From assembly GCA_905250125.1 (NCBI GenBank), contig CAJNOL010000003.1, positions 1-64,000 of the forward strand: DNA of 64,000 bases. The letters are read 5' to 3'. The notes under the pieces were generated by a model that saw only the letters and a list, made by a program, of their open reading frames with translations, ran no database searches and was not told the DNA's origin. This document shows, piece by piece, positions 50,547-61,651 of the stretch. Source of the DNA: Rotaria sordida. Its lineage: Eukaryota; Rotifera; Eurotatoria; Philodinida; Philodinidae. The position numbers were made by a program, and so were the translations under genes. Within the stretch, counting starts at the first letter, position 1, and every line of letters begins with the position of its first letter.

Positions 50547-51704
50547 ATGATGGCTACATATAGCATACCTTTTGAAGAAATTGATGAAAAAGATACCACA
50601 AATACAGGTACATCACCAACAAAAAAACGAAAATCTACTAAACGAAGTCTTCGTTCTGCTAATTCATATTGTATCATGGAAAATGGTAATGGTTCATTAT
50701 CAGATTCTATTCCATCAAAACCATCAAAATGTTTTGAAACTCAACCAATTAATGGATCAAATTTAGAAACGTCTACACATTCACAATCATCAGTTCAGTA
50801 TGCAAATTTGAATAATTATCCATTGCAATTAACATTAACTCCAGTTGAAAGTTCTCAATCAACTGCAACAAATATAGATAATATACAAAAATTTCAACAA
50901 ATTGAATTACGCAATATTACAGATGATGAGGATGATGGTAAACAACAAAAAAAAGTTGCACGACCAACAGATTATAAAATTCCTGATCATGATCCAATAG
51001 TATCATCATATACATCAACTAATGATAGTGACATTATTGAAATCCATGAATTTAGTGAAGCTGATGTTGATGCTTATCTTGATATTTATTTTGAAATGCT
51101 TCATAATCGTTTAATACATTTTCTCGGAGATAATGATCAATTACAACAATTTCGTATAAAAATGAAAAATCGATTAAATACTGATTTGAACTCACGTGAA
51201 TATCAAAATGTTCTTCTTGGTAAAATCAATGGTGAAGTTGTAGCAGCAGTAACATTATCATTTCCTGGTGAAACGACAACTGTTACAAATGATAGTATAC
51301 TTCCACGAGCAGATTCATGTTTAGCATCAATACGTCGTTGGTCAATGCGAAATGCAAATTATATTCCAACAGCTATGAATGAATGTTATATTGAAATGAT
51401 TGGTGTTAAAAGTGCATATAGAAATCATGGTATAGGTGCAGCTCTACTTGAATGTGTTGAACATTTTGCTCAAGAAGCTGGTGCACTTTTATTAACAGTA
51501 CATACAAATGGATTACAATTAACAAATTATTTTGCACGATTTGGTTTTATGATTGATCATTCAGATAATTCAGCATTTTGGAAATGGATAGTTGAACGAC
51601 AAAATATTAATAAAATGTCAAAACATATTACACCTGATCATGATGATCATATGGATAATGCAAGTTATGTTAATGGAAGTATTGATGAAAATGATGATGT
51701 ATAA
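50547..51704 (+). CDS. GNAT-family N-acetyltransferase, intronless
   Basis: A single uninterrupted frame of 385 residues. The first 150 residues are low-complexity, Ser/Thr/Asn-rich and partly basic (KKRKSTKRSLRS) with an acidic patch, likely disordered; the basic run could act as a nuclear signal, which is an inference. A GNAT fold follows: IIEIHEFSEADVDAYLDIYF (helix 1), VLLGKINGEVVAAVTLSF (strands 2-3), then motif A YIEMIGVKSAYRNHGIGAAL with the acetyl-CoA-binding R292-N-H-G-I-G297, and motif B FARFGFMID. The substrate cannot be told from sequence. Two ATG codons stand side by side at 50547 and 50550. The gene is unusual here in lacking introns, and lies between the two inverted STIM copies. 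Confidence 0.85.
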   Translation: MMATYSIPFEEIDEKDTTNTGTSPTKKRKSTKRSLRSANSYCIMENGNGSLSDSIPSKPSKCFETQPINGSNLETSTHSQSSVQYANLNNYPLQLTLTPVESSQSTATNIDNIQKFQQIELRNITDDEDDGKQQKKVARPTDYKIPDHDPIVSSYTSTNDSDIIEIHEFSEADVDAYLDIYFEMLHNRLIHFLGDNDQLQQFRIKMKNRLNTDLNSREYQNVLLGKINGEVVAAVTLSFPGETTTVTNDSILPRADSCLASIRRWSMRNANYIPTAMNECYIEMIGVKSAYRNHGIGAALLECVEHFAQEAGALLLTVHTNGLQLTNYFARFGFMIDHSDNSAFWKWIVERQNINKMSKHITPDHDDHMDNASYVNGSIDENDDV

Positions 51705-52496
51705 TACAACAGAGAGAAAAAGAAACAATATATGCATGAAAAGGCAAAGCAAATAGATATTTACTATCGATATGTATGTCGGTCGTTTTTTGTTAATTTA
51801 TTATACTTTAGAACAAAAAAAAGGCCAAAGTTGATATAAAGAACTAGTACATTAGATAGTTATATTCGATTGTTTGCAACTGCAAGAATGCAGAAATGTG
51901 CTTTTTTTTTAGAAAAAAAAAACAAACTTTGTTTTATTTTTAAGTAAAATAATTCAATTAGTATGAGAGAACAGTATTAAACAATGAGGTTTTGACAAAT
52001 TCTATTAAAAGTAGAATAAAGAAAACAAATGGATGATGATTTTTTTTGCTTTAAAGTTTTCACACCATCTAAAACTTAATTCATCAGAATTCAACTAATT
52101 ATTCACACGAATCAAGTCTATTGAAGATATAGATCTATTGATGCATAGTAATGTCTTAATTAGCTTGTATATGTTAATGGATGGTGTGTTGTTGACGTTT
52201 TATGTTACAAAAAAAAAGACAAATTGGTATAACCTTTAACACAAAATATTCATTCTTTTTTTGTTCACTTAAAAACTACTACTTCGAGCTAGAAGCAATT
52301 AGATAGAATCAGACTTTTTCACTCTCTCCGAATATCTTTTCAAAGTTTTCTTCTGAACTAAGATTGAACAACTATCATAAGATTATTTTCAAATGGTGGT
52401 CATACAGAATACTATTTTGTTCAATTTTCTATTTCGATTATAGACTATCGAAGACAAAATGCAAAACAGTTTTAAATAGATATGTGCAATGTCAGT

Positions 52497-53020
52497 GTAA
52501 ATACTGAAGGTGGGTCATCAACACATGTGGATGCGTAGTTGTCAGCAATAGTGACCTATCGACAATGTGTCTATTAACACATCGACTACGCTGCATCGGT
52601 GTTCACTGAAGCATTAATATACCGATACAATATAGATATGTCAGATAAATCAGCGAGCACCGATAAGAGACCTCCGAAGAACTCTGAAACCCGATTATGA
52701 TTCTGACTCCACTGGAGTCGGAGTCGAATTTGTGAATCAAAATAGTTGATTCGGTAGGTCTCTAAAACTGATCCACTGTAGTCAATGTGAATTTTTGATG
52801 AACTGTTTACTGGAACTTGGCATGCCTACCGACACTGGAGTACTGACTACACTGACATTCGCGTTCGTTGAGACACTAGGACACCAACTCTATCAAAAAT
52901 ATGTCCATTTTGTAGCGGTGTGTTTCAATGCTTCTGTGAACACCAGTATCTACATAGTCAATGTGCACTAACCACACTGAGTCAATGACGTCGGTGATCA
53001 ATAAACTGAAACTGCACATC
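52497..53020. repeat. Imperfect inverted repeat in a GC-richer block
   Basis: CATCGGTGTTCACTGAAGCA near 52600 pairs with TGCTTCTGTGAACACCAGTA near 52931, extending outward through AACACATCGACTACGCTG against ATCTACATAGTCAATGTGC. The whole block is less AT-rich than its flanks and includes an inner small hairpin (gactccactggagtcggagtc near 52706). Confidence 0.55.
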
Positions 53021-53307
53021 CATAGTTATTAATGGTTCAGTATTTTAGAGCAAAGTTTGCTCGACAAAGCGTGCCATTTACTTTTGCATGACAGATTTTA
53101 AAACTTGTATATTTTTGAAAGCAGTTTTTGCAACACCGATTTTCATAGAAACGAACTCTTTAGTGAAAACACAAAGATGAGAATCTACTTATCGTAATAT
53201 CGTATTTTGTATAGAATTTAGTTCTCTACAATAATGCTCAGTTAAAGCTGTTCTAAACCACACACACTAAGGAGTGCACCAAAACCACACTTTGGCTTTG
53301 TACCCAA

Positions 53308-53372
53308 GGGGGCAAAAAGCGAGATTTCAGTGCTCCGAAGTACGATCACCGTACTTTGGAGTACTGAAGTCT
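53308..53372. repeat. Short palindromic element, copy 1
   Basis: AGTGCTCCGAAGTACG pairs with CGTACTTTGGAGTACT around a GATCAC-type centre, with flanking TTTCAG/CTGAAG arms. Closely similar to 54858-54962. Confidence 0.7.
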
Positions 53373-54162
53373 CTCTTTTTTCTCTTGCTTTGTATAAATA
53401 CAATTTTGAACTTTTTCTACAAGATATACTGATAGTTGTTTAATTTTATCCCCGAAGAAAAGTTTGAACATATATTCGAAAATAGCGAAAAATTTTGCTT
53501 CTGACTCTAACTAGTTGTCTTTTATTGACTGAAAAATGAGCGAATATTTTTAAGCACTAGTATGCTTATCGAAAGCAGTTTTATTCTTCATTGTTCCATG
53601 AAAATCTTGATGTTTCATAATCTGAACGAAATAATTAATTTCAATAAAAACAATTTCATTTAATAGAAAATATTGCAAAAATCGAATTAGATTTCTCATA
53701 TCAAAGTCAAAGTAGGAAATACAATGAATAATCAATCTTGAAAATTATGACAGTTCTTAATATATTTTGTTAATAATTTCTTTTTCTTTTTCTTGTTATA
53801 TTTTTAAAAAACAAATATGATTTATCAATAATTATTGCTAAATATATCAACATAGAGAAAATTGTGTCAATTTAACATTTATCTGAATATAACAAGAAAG
53901 AAAACAAAAAGAAAACGAATAAATAATAATACAAATATATGAATTCGTTTTCTGTATTATTTTTCACATTTTATACACAGATACGCACACGTACATCGTA
54001 AAAATAAGGACAGATGATATTGCTAGATAAATAAAATTGACTTTAATGTATACACAAGAAAAAAAACAAACAAATGATAAAGAATAAAGCTGGAAAGAGG
54101 AATAAATTGAGATTGATGAGCAAGCACCGGCTAGAATTATGATCGATCAAATCGAAATTGTT

Positions 54163-57100
54163 TCATGTTTCGTTACTTTTTTTATTCAATCGTTTATGTA
54201 GAAATGGTTTTAATAATCTTGTTGATAAAATCGATTTTCGTGCTTTTTCCGATGATGTTACTGATTGTTGATCATCAGATATTAAATCTGATATTTGAGA
54301 TTTTCTATCATAGTGTTGTTGAAGATCATCACATAGAGAATCATCAGTATCTAAGTGAAAATCAGGAATGGTACTAGCTATTGTTTTTGTTTGTCCTGTC
54401 GATAATGGTATATCAAGAGATTCAGATATATTTTGTCCTGTTATTTCTGTTGAACTTGTACTTAAATTATTAAGACCGTTTGCTGAATGTGAATAAACTA
54501 TTCTTGAACTATTAACAAGACGTTCAGTTGATGAACGTTCCCTTGGTAAAGCATTGTTTGCATTTGGACGTCGTCTTAATCTTGCTGATGGAGAATTGGA
54601 ATATTCAAAACAACTATCAGTTTCACTTTGTGTATCTTGTTGAGCATTTTGCGTTGGATTATATGAATTTACTCCGAGTCCACGAATATTTATATTACTA
54701 AAAAGATTAATAAAAAGTTTAAGTATAAATATCAATCTTTCATTAGTTTTTGAGATTAACTAATAACTGACTTTCAATCATTTTCGGGTTTTTTTTTTGC
54801 TTGAAAGAAAGATAGTTCTACTTTGAATCTGTTGAAAACGTTCTTTCGATCTGAACTGAACTGTTCGACAAGAGAGAAGGAGTGAGATTCCAGTATTCCG
54901 AAATACAGGTGAAGTACAGTGATCACCGTACTTCGGGATACTAAAGTCTTGTCGAACAACTTACGAGAGTGCCTTCCTCGGTGCACCCTCTCAGATTTCA
55001 ATGAATTTTCGTCTATATAACGTCCTAGTAAAAATTCTAGAAAGATCTGGGTACATATTGAGATTTGGTTAAGCTATCGGATTTTTAATATACCTATTTT
55101 CCAGAGACTCTTATAGAACTTCAGATTTTCGAAAAAACCAAATTTTGACCTGAAACTTTGCATATTTATAGATCTTAACTATACTAGCTTCCATGAAAAA
55201 ACTCAGAAATTTTGAACAAAATCTCTTCACGACATATACATTTTATAAAATTCATGCTCTATATATTATCTATACAAAAGGATCTATATCTTGAAATTCT
55301 CATATCTCGAAGAGATTTTGTTCAAAACTTCTGAACTGTTTTATGGAAGCTAGTCTAGTTAAGGTTTATAAATATGTAAAGTTTCAGGTAAAAATTCAAT
55401 TTTTCCGAAAACCTAGGGTTCTACAGGAATCTCTAGAAAATTCGTATATTAAGCATTCGATAGCTTAGCCAAGTTTCAATATGCGTTCAAATCTTTTTAG
55501 GGTTTTTACTAGGACACTATATAGGCAAAAATCCATTGAAATCGATAGAGGGCATTTGAAGAAGTTCCGTCGTCAGTTCAGACCACAAGAACAGTTCAAA
55601 TCATTAATTTCATAGGAACTGATCTGTTTCAATAGTTCAGATCCTGAGACTAAACTGTCCGAACAATTTTTGTTCTACTTTTTGGAAAAGGCTCTACCAG
55701 GTACATAAATTCTTTGTTCTCTCACTAAAATTCCTTTCTCTAAACATACCTAACTTTTTCGGATAGTTCAATTCCAGGAACTGAACTGTTGGAACAGTTC
55801 TTTTACTTATTTGATCTGTACTTTAAATTGAGATCTAATCGATCCATAAATAACAGTCGAGTACATCAATTTATTCAGCATGTGCTAAGACAAAAATAAA
55901 TCAATGCGTAAATAATGTATTTTGTTTTTATATTTATCTGTTGTTTGATTTTCTCTATTAACAATGCGTGCGATAAAATAAAAATAAAAATTTTGGAAGA
56001 TCTAATATTCATGTCCTATACTCTATTATTATACTTTTAATCTATTTTATTGACTCAAGCATACATTGTTCTTTTGAAGACATCTATATGAGTAATAAAT
56101 CTTCTAATTCAATGAAATTATTTCGTACTTATTTGTTTTACTAAATACTGATGAATCATTATTTGTATTCGTTAAACTGTTCACATCAGCAGATATTCGT
56201 TTAATTCGATTATTTGAATCTAAATAGAAGAAAATGAAACCTACTTAGGATCATCCAAAAGTAGTGGCATAGGTACTTTAGTTCTTTATAAAAAGCTTCG
56301 AGAAACTTTTTTTCTACATAGACTAATAGTAAAAAGCGACGTTCTATTTTTCTATGCTATTACACCGTTCTTCAAGTTATATCATAATAATAAAATTTCG
56401 ATAACATCTATTTTTCTGTCAAATGTGACGGTTATACTAATGTCTATTTGTCGAATGGATATATTTTAAATACCTTCTGATAGAAAAGAGCTAGAGAGCT
56501 GCGGTTTTCATCGTTCGAAAATGCATCGAATTGTATATTATACGACTTCTTTTTAAGGTCTTCAATCGATCTCTTTGAAAACAAAGCTAATCCATGAGGT
56601 ATTTGCAGCAAATGTGTTGTAGTCGAATCTCTAAATGTTTTTTTTAATCATTTCTATGAAAAAAGCTTTTGTTTCCGGTTTCTTTTTGATACAAAAAAAA
56701 ACATTTTTTTCTCATACTTAGAAAATTGATTAAACAAACTTTAGACAACATACTAGGAAAATGTATAATATACAATTCGATGCATTTTCGAACAATGAAA
56801 ATCGCAGCTCTTTATTTCTTTTCTATCAGAAGTTATTCAAAAAAAAAATACACACTCTACAAATAGACATTAGTATAATCGTCACATATGACAGAAAAAC
56901 AGGTGTTATCGAAATTTTATTATTATGATATAAAGCTTTTTATAAGACATTGAAGTACCTCCGACACTACTTTTGGATAGTCCTAAGTATTATTATTTAA
57001 AAGAAAATTTTCGTATATATCACAATCATCATATCCTCCCTATTGTTTCACTAAAAAAGCCTATCATTCAATTCTAGATTAAAAATAAATTACGAAACTC

Positions 57101-59965
57101 ATCAAAATACATCTGAATTATCGTTTTCTTTTTCTCTTATCAAATTCTTCATTAAAATAAAAAACCTAAAAAATAATGATAAAACTCCAAAAACAAAAAC
57201 ATTAGAAGCAGTGTATATATGCATGCGTGATATATTATGGTGTTCTTTTTTTCAATGGATGAGTACGAGCAACTCACCTAGAAAACGTGAAACTAACCGT
57301 AAAATTAATATTTTTATTAGAACTATCAACTATGTTTACAAAAAGAATCACCTGGTGTTAGACTATTAGTAGTTCCATTATTCGATGATATTGGTGGAGT
57401 TCCAGTTAAATATTGATTACCACTAATTGATGTTGAGGATGATGATGAATAACTAATTAAATCTTCTCGATCAAGTAATGAAGCTATACGATTCCAACGT
57501 TTTTCACGTTCTTCATATTCATCTTGAATATTTGTTAAACGTTGTCTTAAAAAAAAAACAATAACATTTTATTCAAGACTTAAAAAAAAAACAAACTTAC
57601 TTTGCAGCATTTATTAATTCACTTATATTATCCATACAACCTGTATGTGCTATCCGTACAGCACCAAAAAAACCTTTTTGCATTTTAGAAATTTTACTCA
57701 TCTAATATAAGTATATAAATAATAATTAAAAAATAACAAATTTAGATATATATTTTTACTTGTTCTTTAGCTGTAAGCATAGCACTTTCTGCTGATTTAC
57801 GTTTAACTTCAAAAGCAATTTCTTCAACATGATAAGTACGTTTAAGTAAATCGATTAATTCACTTGGTGCTTCATATGATTGATGTTGAGCATGTTCTTC
57901 TGCTTGACGTAATGCAATACGTAACTAATTCAAATTATACAAATAATAATTTTTATCTTATATATATAGGAGCAAAATCATTCGTTAACAACGTGACTTC
58001 GCAGAATTGAAACACGTGTATTTCGAGATAATCAACTTTACGTAGAGTCATATAGGATAGTCTCGAATACCGAAAAACCACGTTTGTTCCGTCCCACAGG
58101 ATTCTCTCAGTGTTGTACACTTTAATTCTTTTATTTCTAACGATTATCTTAATATTGAAATACATAACAGAAAAAAGAACTAAATAAGTTCGTGTAAAAA
58201 AGGCGATTGACTGTACGAACATGAAAAATGTCAGAATACGACATCTGCCATTTCTAAATCTTAGACTTCTGTAGAGAAAATCATAATGAATTACATAGCT
58301 CAGTTGTTAACTATCGTTTTCTGCATTTTGATAGCTTTCGATTTATTTCAAAATTGTATGAAGAATGAATAGGTGACTTGAGTCGTGATTAATGTGTGGA
58401 GAAGAAAAATGAGTTGTCATGTCAATTAAGCAAGTGAAAGACAATAAGTTGACTACTGCGCTTTGTGTAGTGAGCGAGACAAATGGGACATGAAAAAGTT
58501 TTGATAGAGAATCAAAAAATAGGTACGTCCCGTTTTGCTTGAATAGTTTATATATTTTATTATTTATTTACTTGTTCAATTTCTTTTATAGCTAATTGTA
58601 GTTGACTATCACGATCATTAGTTGAATCACGACGTTGTCGATATTTTTCAGCTTCTTCCTAATGAAAGAGGAAAAGAAAACTTTTTCTTTTTTTTTTTTT
58701 GTTTCTTCAATAGAATATAACTATTTTTGTACTTTCTTTCGTTGTACTTCAATAAACCAAGTTTTTAACATATTACGATCAACTTTTGTTTTATCTTTTA
58801 ATTCATTTTCCATTGCTTTAATTCTTTTTAAATAAGAAAATAAAAACAAAACGAATAATGTCAATATAATTATTCAATTAAATTTTCTTACTTTCCAGTT
58901 ATAGCTTTTAGATTACCTTCAGCTTTTTGTAATGTTTCAAGATCTTTTAACATTAATTTCATACTTTCTTGAGTTTTCCGATGACGTGCAAATGCATATA
59001 AACAAGCACCAACAGATATCAATAATGCTGATATTAATATCATATCTTTTATCAGATTATGTTTATCTAAACAAAATAAAAATATTTAAAACAAAATAAA
59101 AAAAAAAAACTAAGTCAATAAAAATTTACGTTGTGGTGGAGGACCAAATAAAACAACATCTGTCGCTTTAATAACTAAAAGTCGTTTATGTCTTGGATCA
59201 CGTATTTGCATAATAGCTGAAAGATAATGTTTTTGATTAGCTGCTATTCTAAAGAAATTAGAAAATCAATAATTATGAGTTTAAATAAAAAAAAACAAAT
59301 TTCTTTATTCAAACCTTGGAATCATTCGACCATCAATTTGATTTCGACGAAAATTTTCAACATAAATTGGTAAATGAACATAATTAACAACCCAATGAAC
59401 AACATCATCAGTACTCCAATTATAAACTAAAATAAAACGAGATAATAAAAATAATTTTAAAGTATGAAATATAATAATTCACCTGCACTCTTTTCCCATT
59501 GTGTCCATAGATCTTTAAATGTTATTTGTAAATTAGCATCTTGAAATTGACGATGTCGAATAGAATCTGTATTTGATTCTAATTCTTCTTTTATAAACTT
59601 TTGAAGAAAAAAATATTTATTTAAAAGATAAAAAAATAATAATTTCATCATAAAAAAAAAACAAAATCTTACATCACTACTTTCAGATGGTTCAATCATA
59701 CCATCTTTATCGTCATCCATTTGTTCATGTATAGCTTTTATTGCGTCACGACCAAGTCGTTCTTTATCAGCATCAACACATAAATTAAAAACACCTGTGC
59801 AATCTAAAAGAAGAAATATAGACATATTTATTAATAAAATTTAATAATAAAAAAAAATAATAATAATTTACCTGGATCAGGAATATTATAAGCAATGTTT
59901 TTGCTTAATTCGTATGATTGAAACAAGTAGAAAAATAAAATGAGATAAACAATCCTTGGACACAT
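54163..59965 (-). CDS. STIM1: Stromal interaction molecule (ER calcium sensor)
   Basis: Twelve exons on the minus strand: 59965-59872, 59803-59673, 59597-59483, 59426-59315, 59248-59130, 59066-58892, 58823-58733, 58658-58572, 57924-57760, 57701-57601, 57545 to about 57352 or 57340, and 54697-54163. The first eleven agree in phase (about 460 residues). Seen: signal peptide (MCPRIVYLILFFYLF), EF-hand loop at residues 61-72 with D61, D63, D65, G66, I68 and E72 all canonical, SAM domain about 114-190 (WSTDDVVHWVV to VVLFGPPP), membrane helix about 196-216 (MILISALLISVGACLYAF), long coiled coil and SOAR-like region. Known role: senses ER calcium and opens Orai channels. The last exon is Ser-rich and ends with a basic tail (LLKPFLHKRLNKKS), like the polybasic end that binds plasma membrane lipids in STIM1. 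Its join to exon 11 is out of phase by one base, so a small exon or another acceptor is missing from my model. Confidence 0.88.
54858..54962. repeat. Short palindromic element, copy 2
   Basis: Outer arms GTTCGACAAG and CTTGTCGAAC pair; inner arms include CCAGTATTCCGAAATAC and GTACTTCGGGATACT around GTGATCACC. Shares its core with 53308-53372. Confidence 0.7.
54984..55556. repeat. Foldback element, family copy 2
   Basis: Left end CACCCTCTCAGATTTCAATG pairs with right end CATTGAAATCGATAGAGGGC. Inner arms: GAACAAAATCTCTTC with GAAGAGATTTTGTTC and AACTATACTAGCTTCCATGA with ATGGAAGCTAGTCTAGTTAA. Loop about 60-80 bp near 55250. It matches copy 1 at 36.9 kb in sequence and arm order, and lies in the presumed STIM intron. 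Confidence 0.85.
56243..56989. repeat. Long foldback element
   Basis: Left end ACTTAGGATCATCCAAAAGT pairs with right end ACTTTTGGATAGTCCTAAGT. Arms of 250-310 bp remain similar: TTTTTCTGTCAAATGTGACG with GTCACATATGACAGAAAAAC, ATTTTTTTGA-type runs, and CGTTCGAAAATGCATCGAAT with ATTCGATGCATTTTCGAACA (nearly perfect). Loop about 180 bp. It belongs to a different family from copies 1 and 2 and has no transposase frame. Confidence 0.88.
57925..58571 (-). other. Intron 8 of STIM (enlarged)
   Basis: About 647 bp, with a GTAAAT donor and ATTAG acceptor. The matching intron of the pseudogene copy (48200-48664) is also long, so the enlargement may predate the duplication. An open frame at 57953-58222 has no recognisable domain. 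Confidence 0.6.
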
Positions 59966-61651
59966 GAATTTAAATATCTATAAAAAGAAAAATATTGTTA
60001 CCTATCATATAATTAATATGGTTAATTTAATTCATGAATAGTTTCATACAATAAATACAAAACGAAACTACAGGTAATAATATTTGAATGTCAAGGCAGT
60101 AAACAGTCAACACTGTAAATGAAGAAATAAAATCGATATCTATTCGAACCATGTGATTATTAGTAAAATCAAAATGTATGCCTTGTGTCACGTTGTTATC
60201 ATTCGAATGATTAAATACAATGATTATTTATGTAGTCGTCAGACGTCCCCATATTTATATATGTAGAAACTACGAAGTTATTTTGAAGCAGAGAAAGAGG
60301 AATAGGAAAGATTACAACATAATTAAACTTGTTTTTGATTATTAACGACAAGAAAGTGAATAAAGTATATTATGGACTCGAATGAGGTAAATAAACTAAT
60401 ATGGATACATATATATATATGTATAGACGCAAAAAAGATGCCGTTAGAGTATCCTAGGTTTTTTTCTTATTCGAAGCGATGAATAACAAACCTTTTCTTA
60501 TTCAAATTGACAGATTGATTGTATACTGTACAGTACAACTGTTATAATGAGTATAAAATATGTTCCTTTTTTTTCTGTTGAGTCAACAATCAAAGTTTTT
60601 ACAAGCGTAAAAAATTGATAAGAATTTCTATATTAATTAAGTCAATTAATCATCGGCTAGCGCAAAGTCCAAGTCATTTGGAAACTTGTGGCGGGCCCTA
60701 TTTTTGGCAAGAGAAACTCTTGAAATTTCAATGTATTAGCAAGATTTTTGCATGAAACATGGCACAGAATACGCAGAAAAAATTTAATCTACCTTAGACT
60801 TTCAGCTCTTATTGACTTTAAAAAAATCGTACTTAGTTTTCATCGTTATAGGTATCGATTACAATATATAAGAAATCAATAAATATTAAATATTTTATTA
60901 TGCATTGCTACAAAATAAAAGAAATCTCAGATGCTCCAATGATATTCCTTTTTTTTTTATTTACATCCTATTTTATATACCTAACTGAAGATATTGATGG
61001 TAGAAATATTGTGTTTTGGCTTTTGTTGGACGTATTTTTCGACAAGACTGAAGTATGAAAGAAAGTAGAGTAGAGAACAACATAAACCCATCGGCTTTTA
61101 CCATCTGATTATGTATACTGTCTATCATATGCAGCTGACATTTTATAGATAAACACAATATCTACAGTCTATCTTTTGGTAAATGTAATCAAACATTATA
61201 CATGCAGTTATCTTGTCTCATTGTTGTCAAGCCTTTAGACAAACAAAGCTCGGCTATTATTACTTTAGATGTTAATTGATTTATTATTTTTAATCACATA
61301 TTTTAAAAATTCTTTATTATAAAAAAAAATCAAATCTATCAATTATTCATTTTATTAAAATAACTACACTATTTTAAGATTTCCTTTTTATTGCTTTGTT
61401 TAATTAAATAAATATTTATTTAAAACTTACCAATAACGACGCTTGATCGATTGGTCCGTGCTATTACTAAACTAACAATTATTTTTTTTTTCATTCATTA
61501 CTTTTCTTTTTTTTATGAATCAACGTGTTCTATAACACGTTGTAAGTAGATGTTTAATATCCAATAGAAAAACTACTAAAATTGTTTTCTATTGGACGAA
61601 GATAAATGCATTTCAAATACTCATAAAAATTAGATCTCTATTTGTTGTACG
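59966..61651. other. Divergent upstream region of STIM and MMS19
   Basis: About 1.7 kb of AT-rich DNA between two start codons facing away from each other; it should contain both promoters. A short TA run lies near 60409. No gene or defined element seen. Confidence 0.5.

Larger units (their letters stand above)
51705..54162. other. Intergenic, GNAT to STIM 3' end
   Basis: Convergent 3' flanks. It contains an inverted repeat (about 52497-53020) and a short perfect-looking palindrome (53308-53372), both listed separately. No gene seen. Confidence 0.6.
54698..57339 (-). other. Presumed last intron of STIM, with nested foldbacks
   Basis: About 2.6 kb between the SOAR exon and the C-terminal exon, far longer than other introns of the gene (55-645 bp). 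It holds a short palindrome (54858-54962) and two long foldbacks (54984-55556, 56243-56989). A small undetected exon is possible because of the phase mismatch. Confidence 0.55.
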
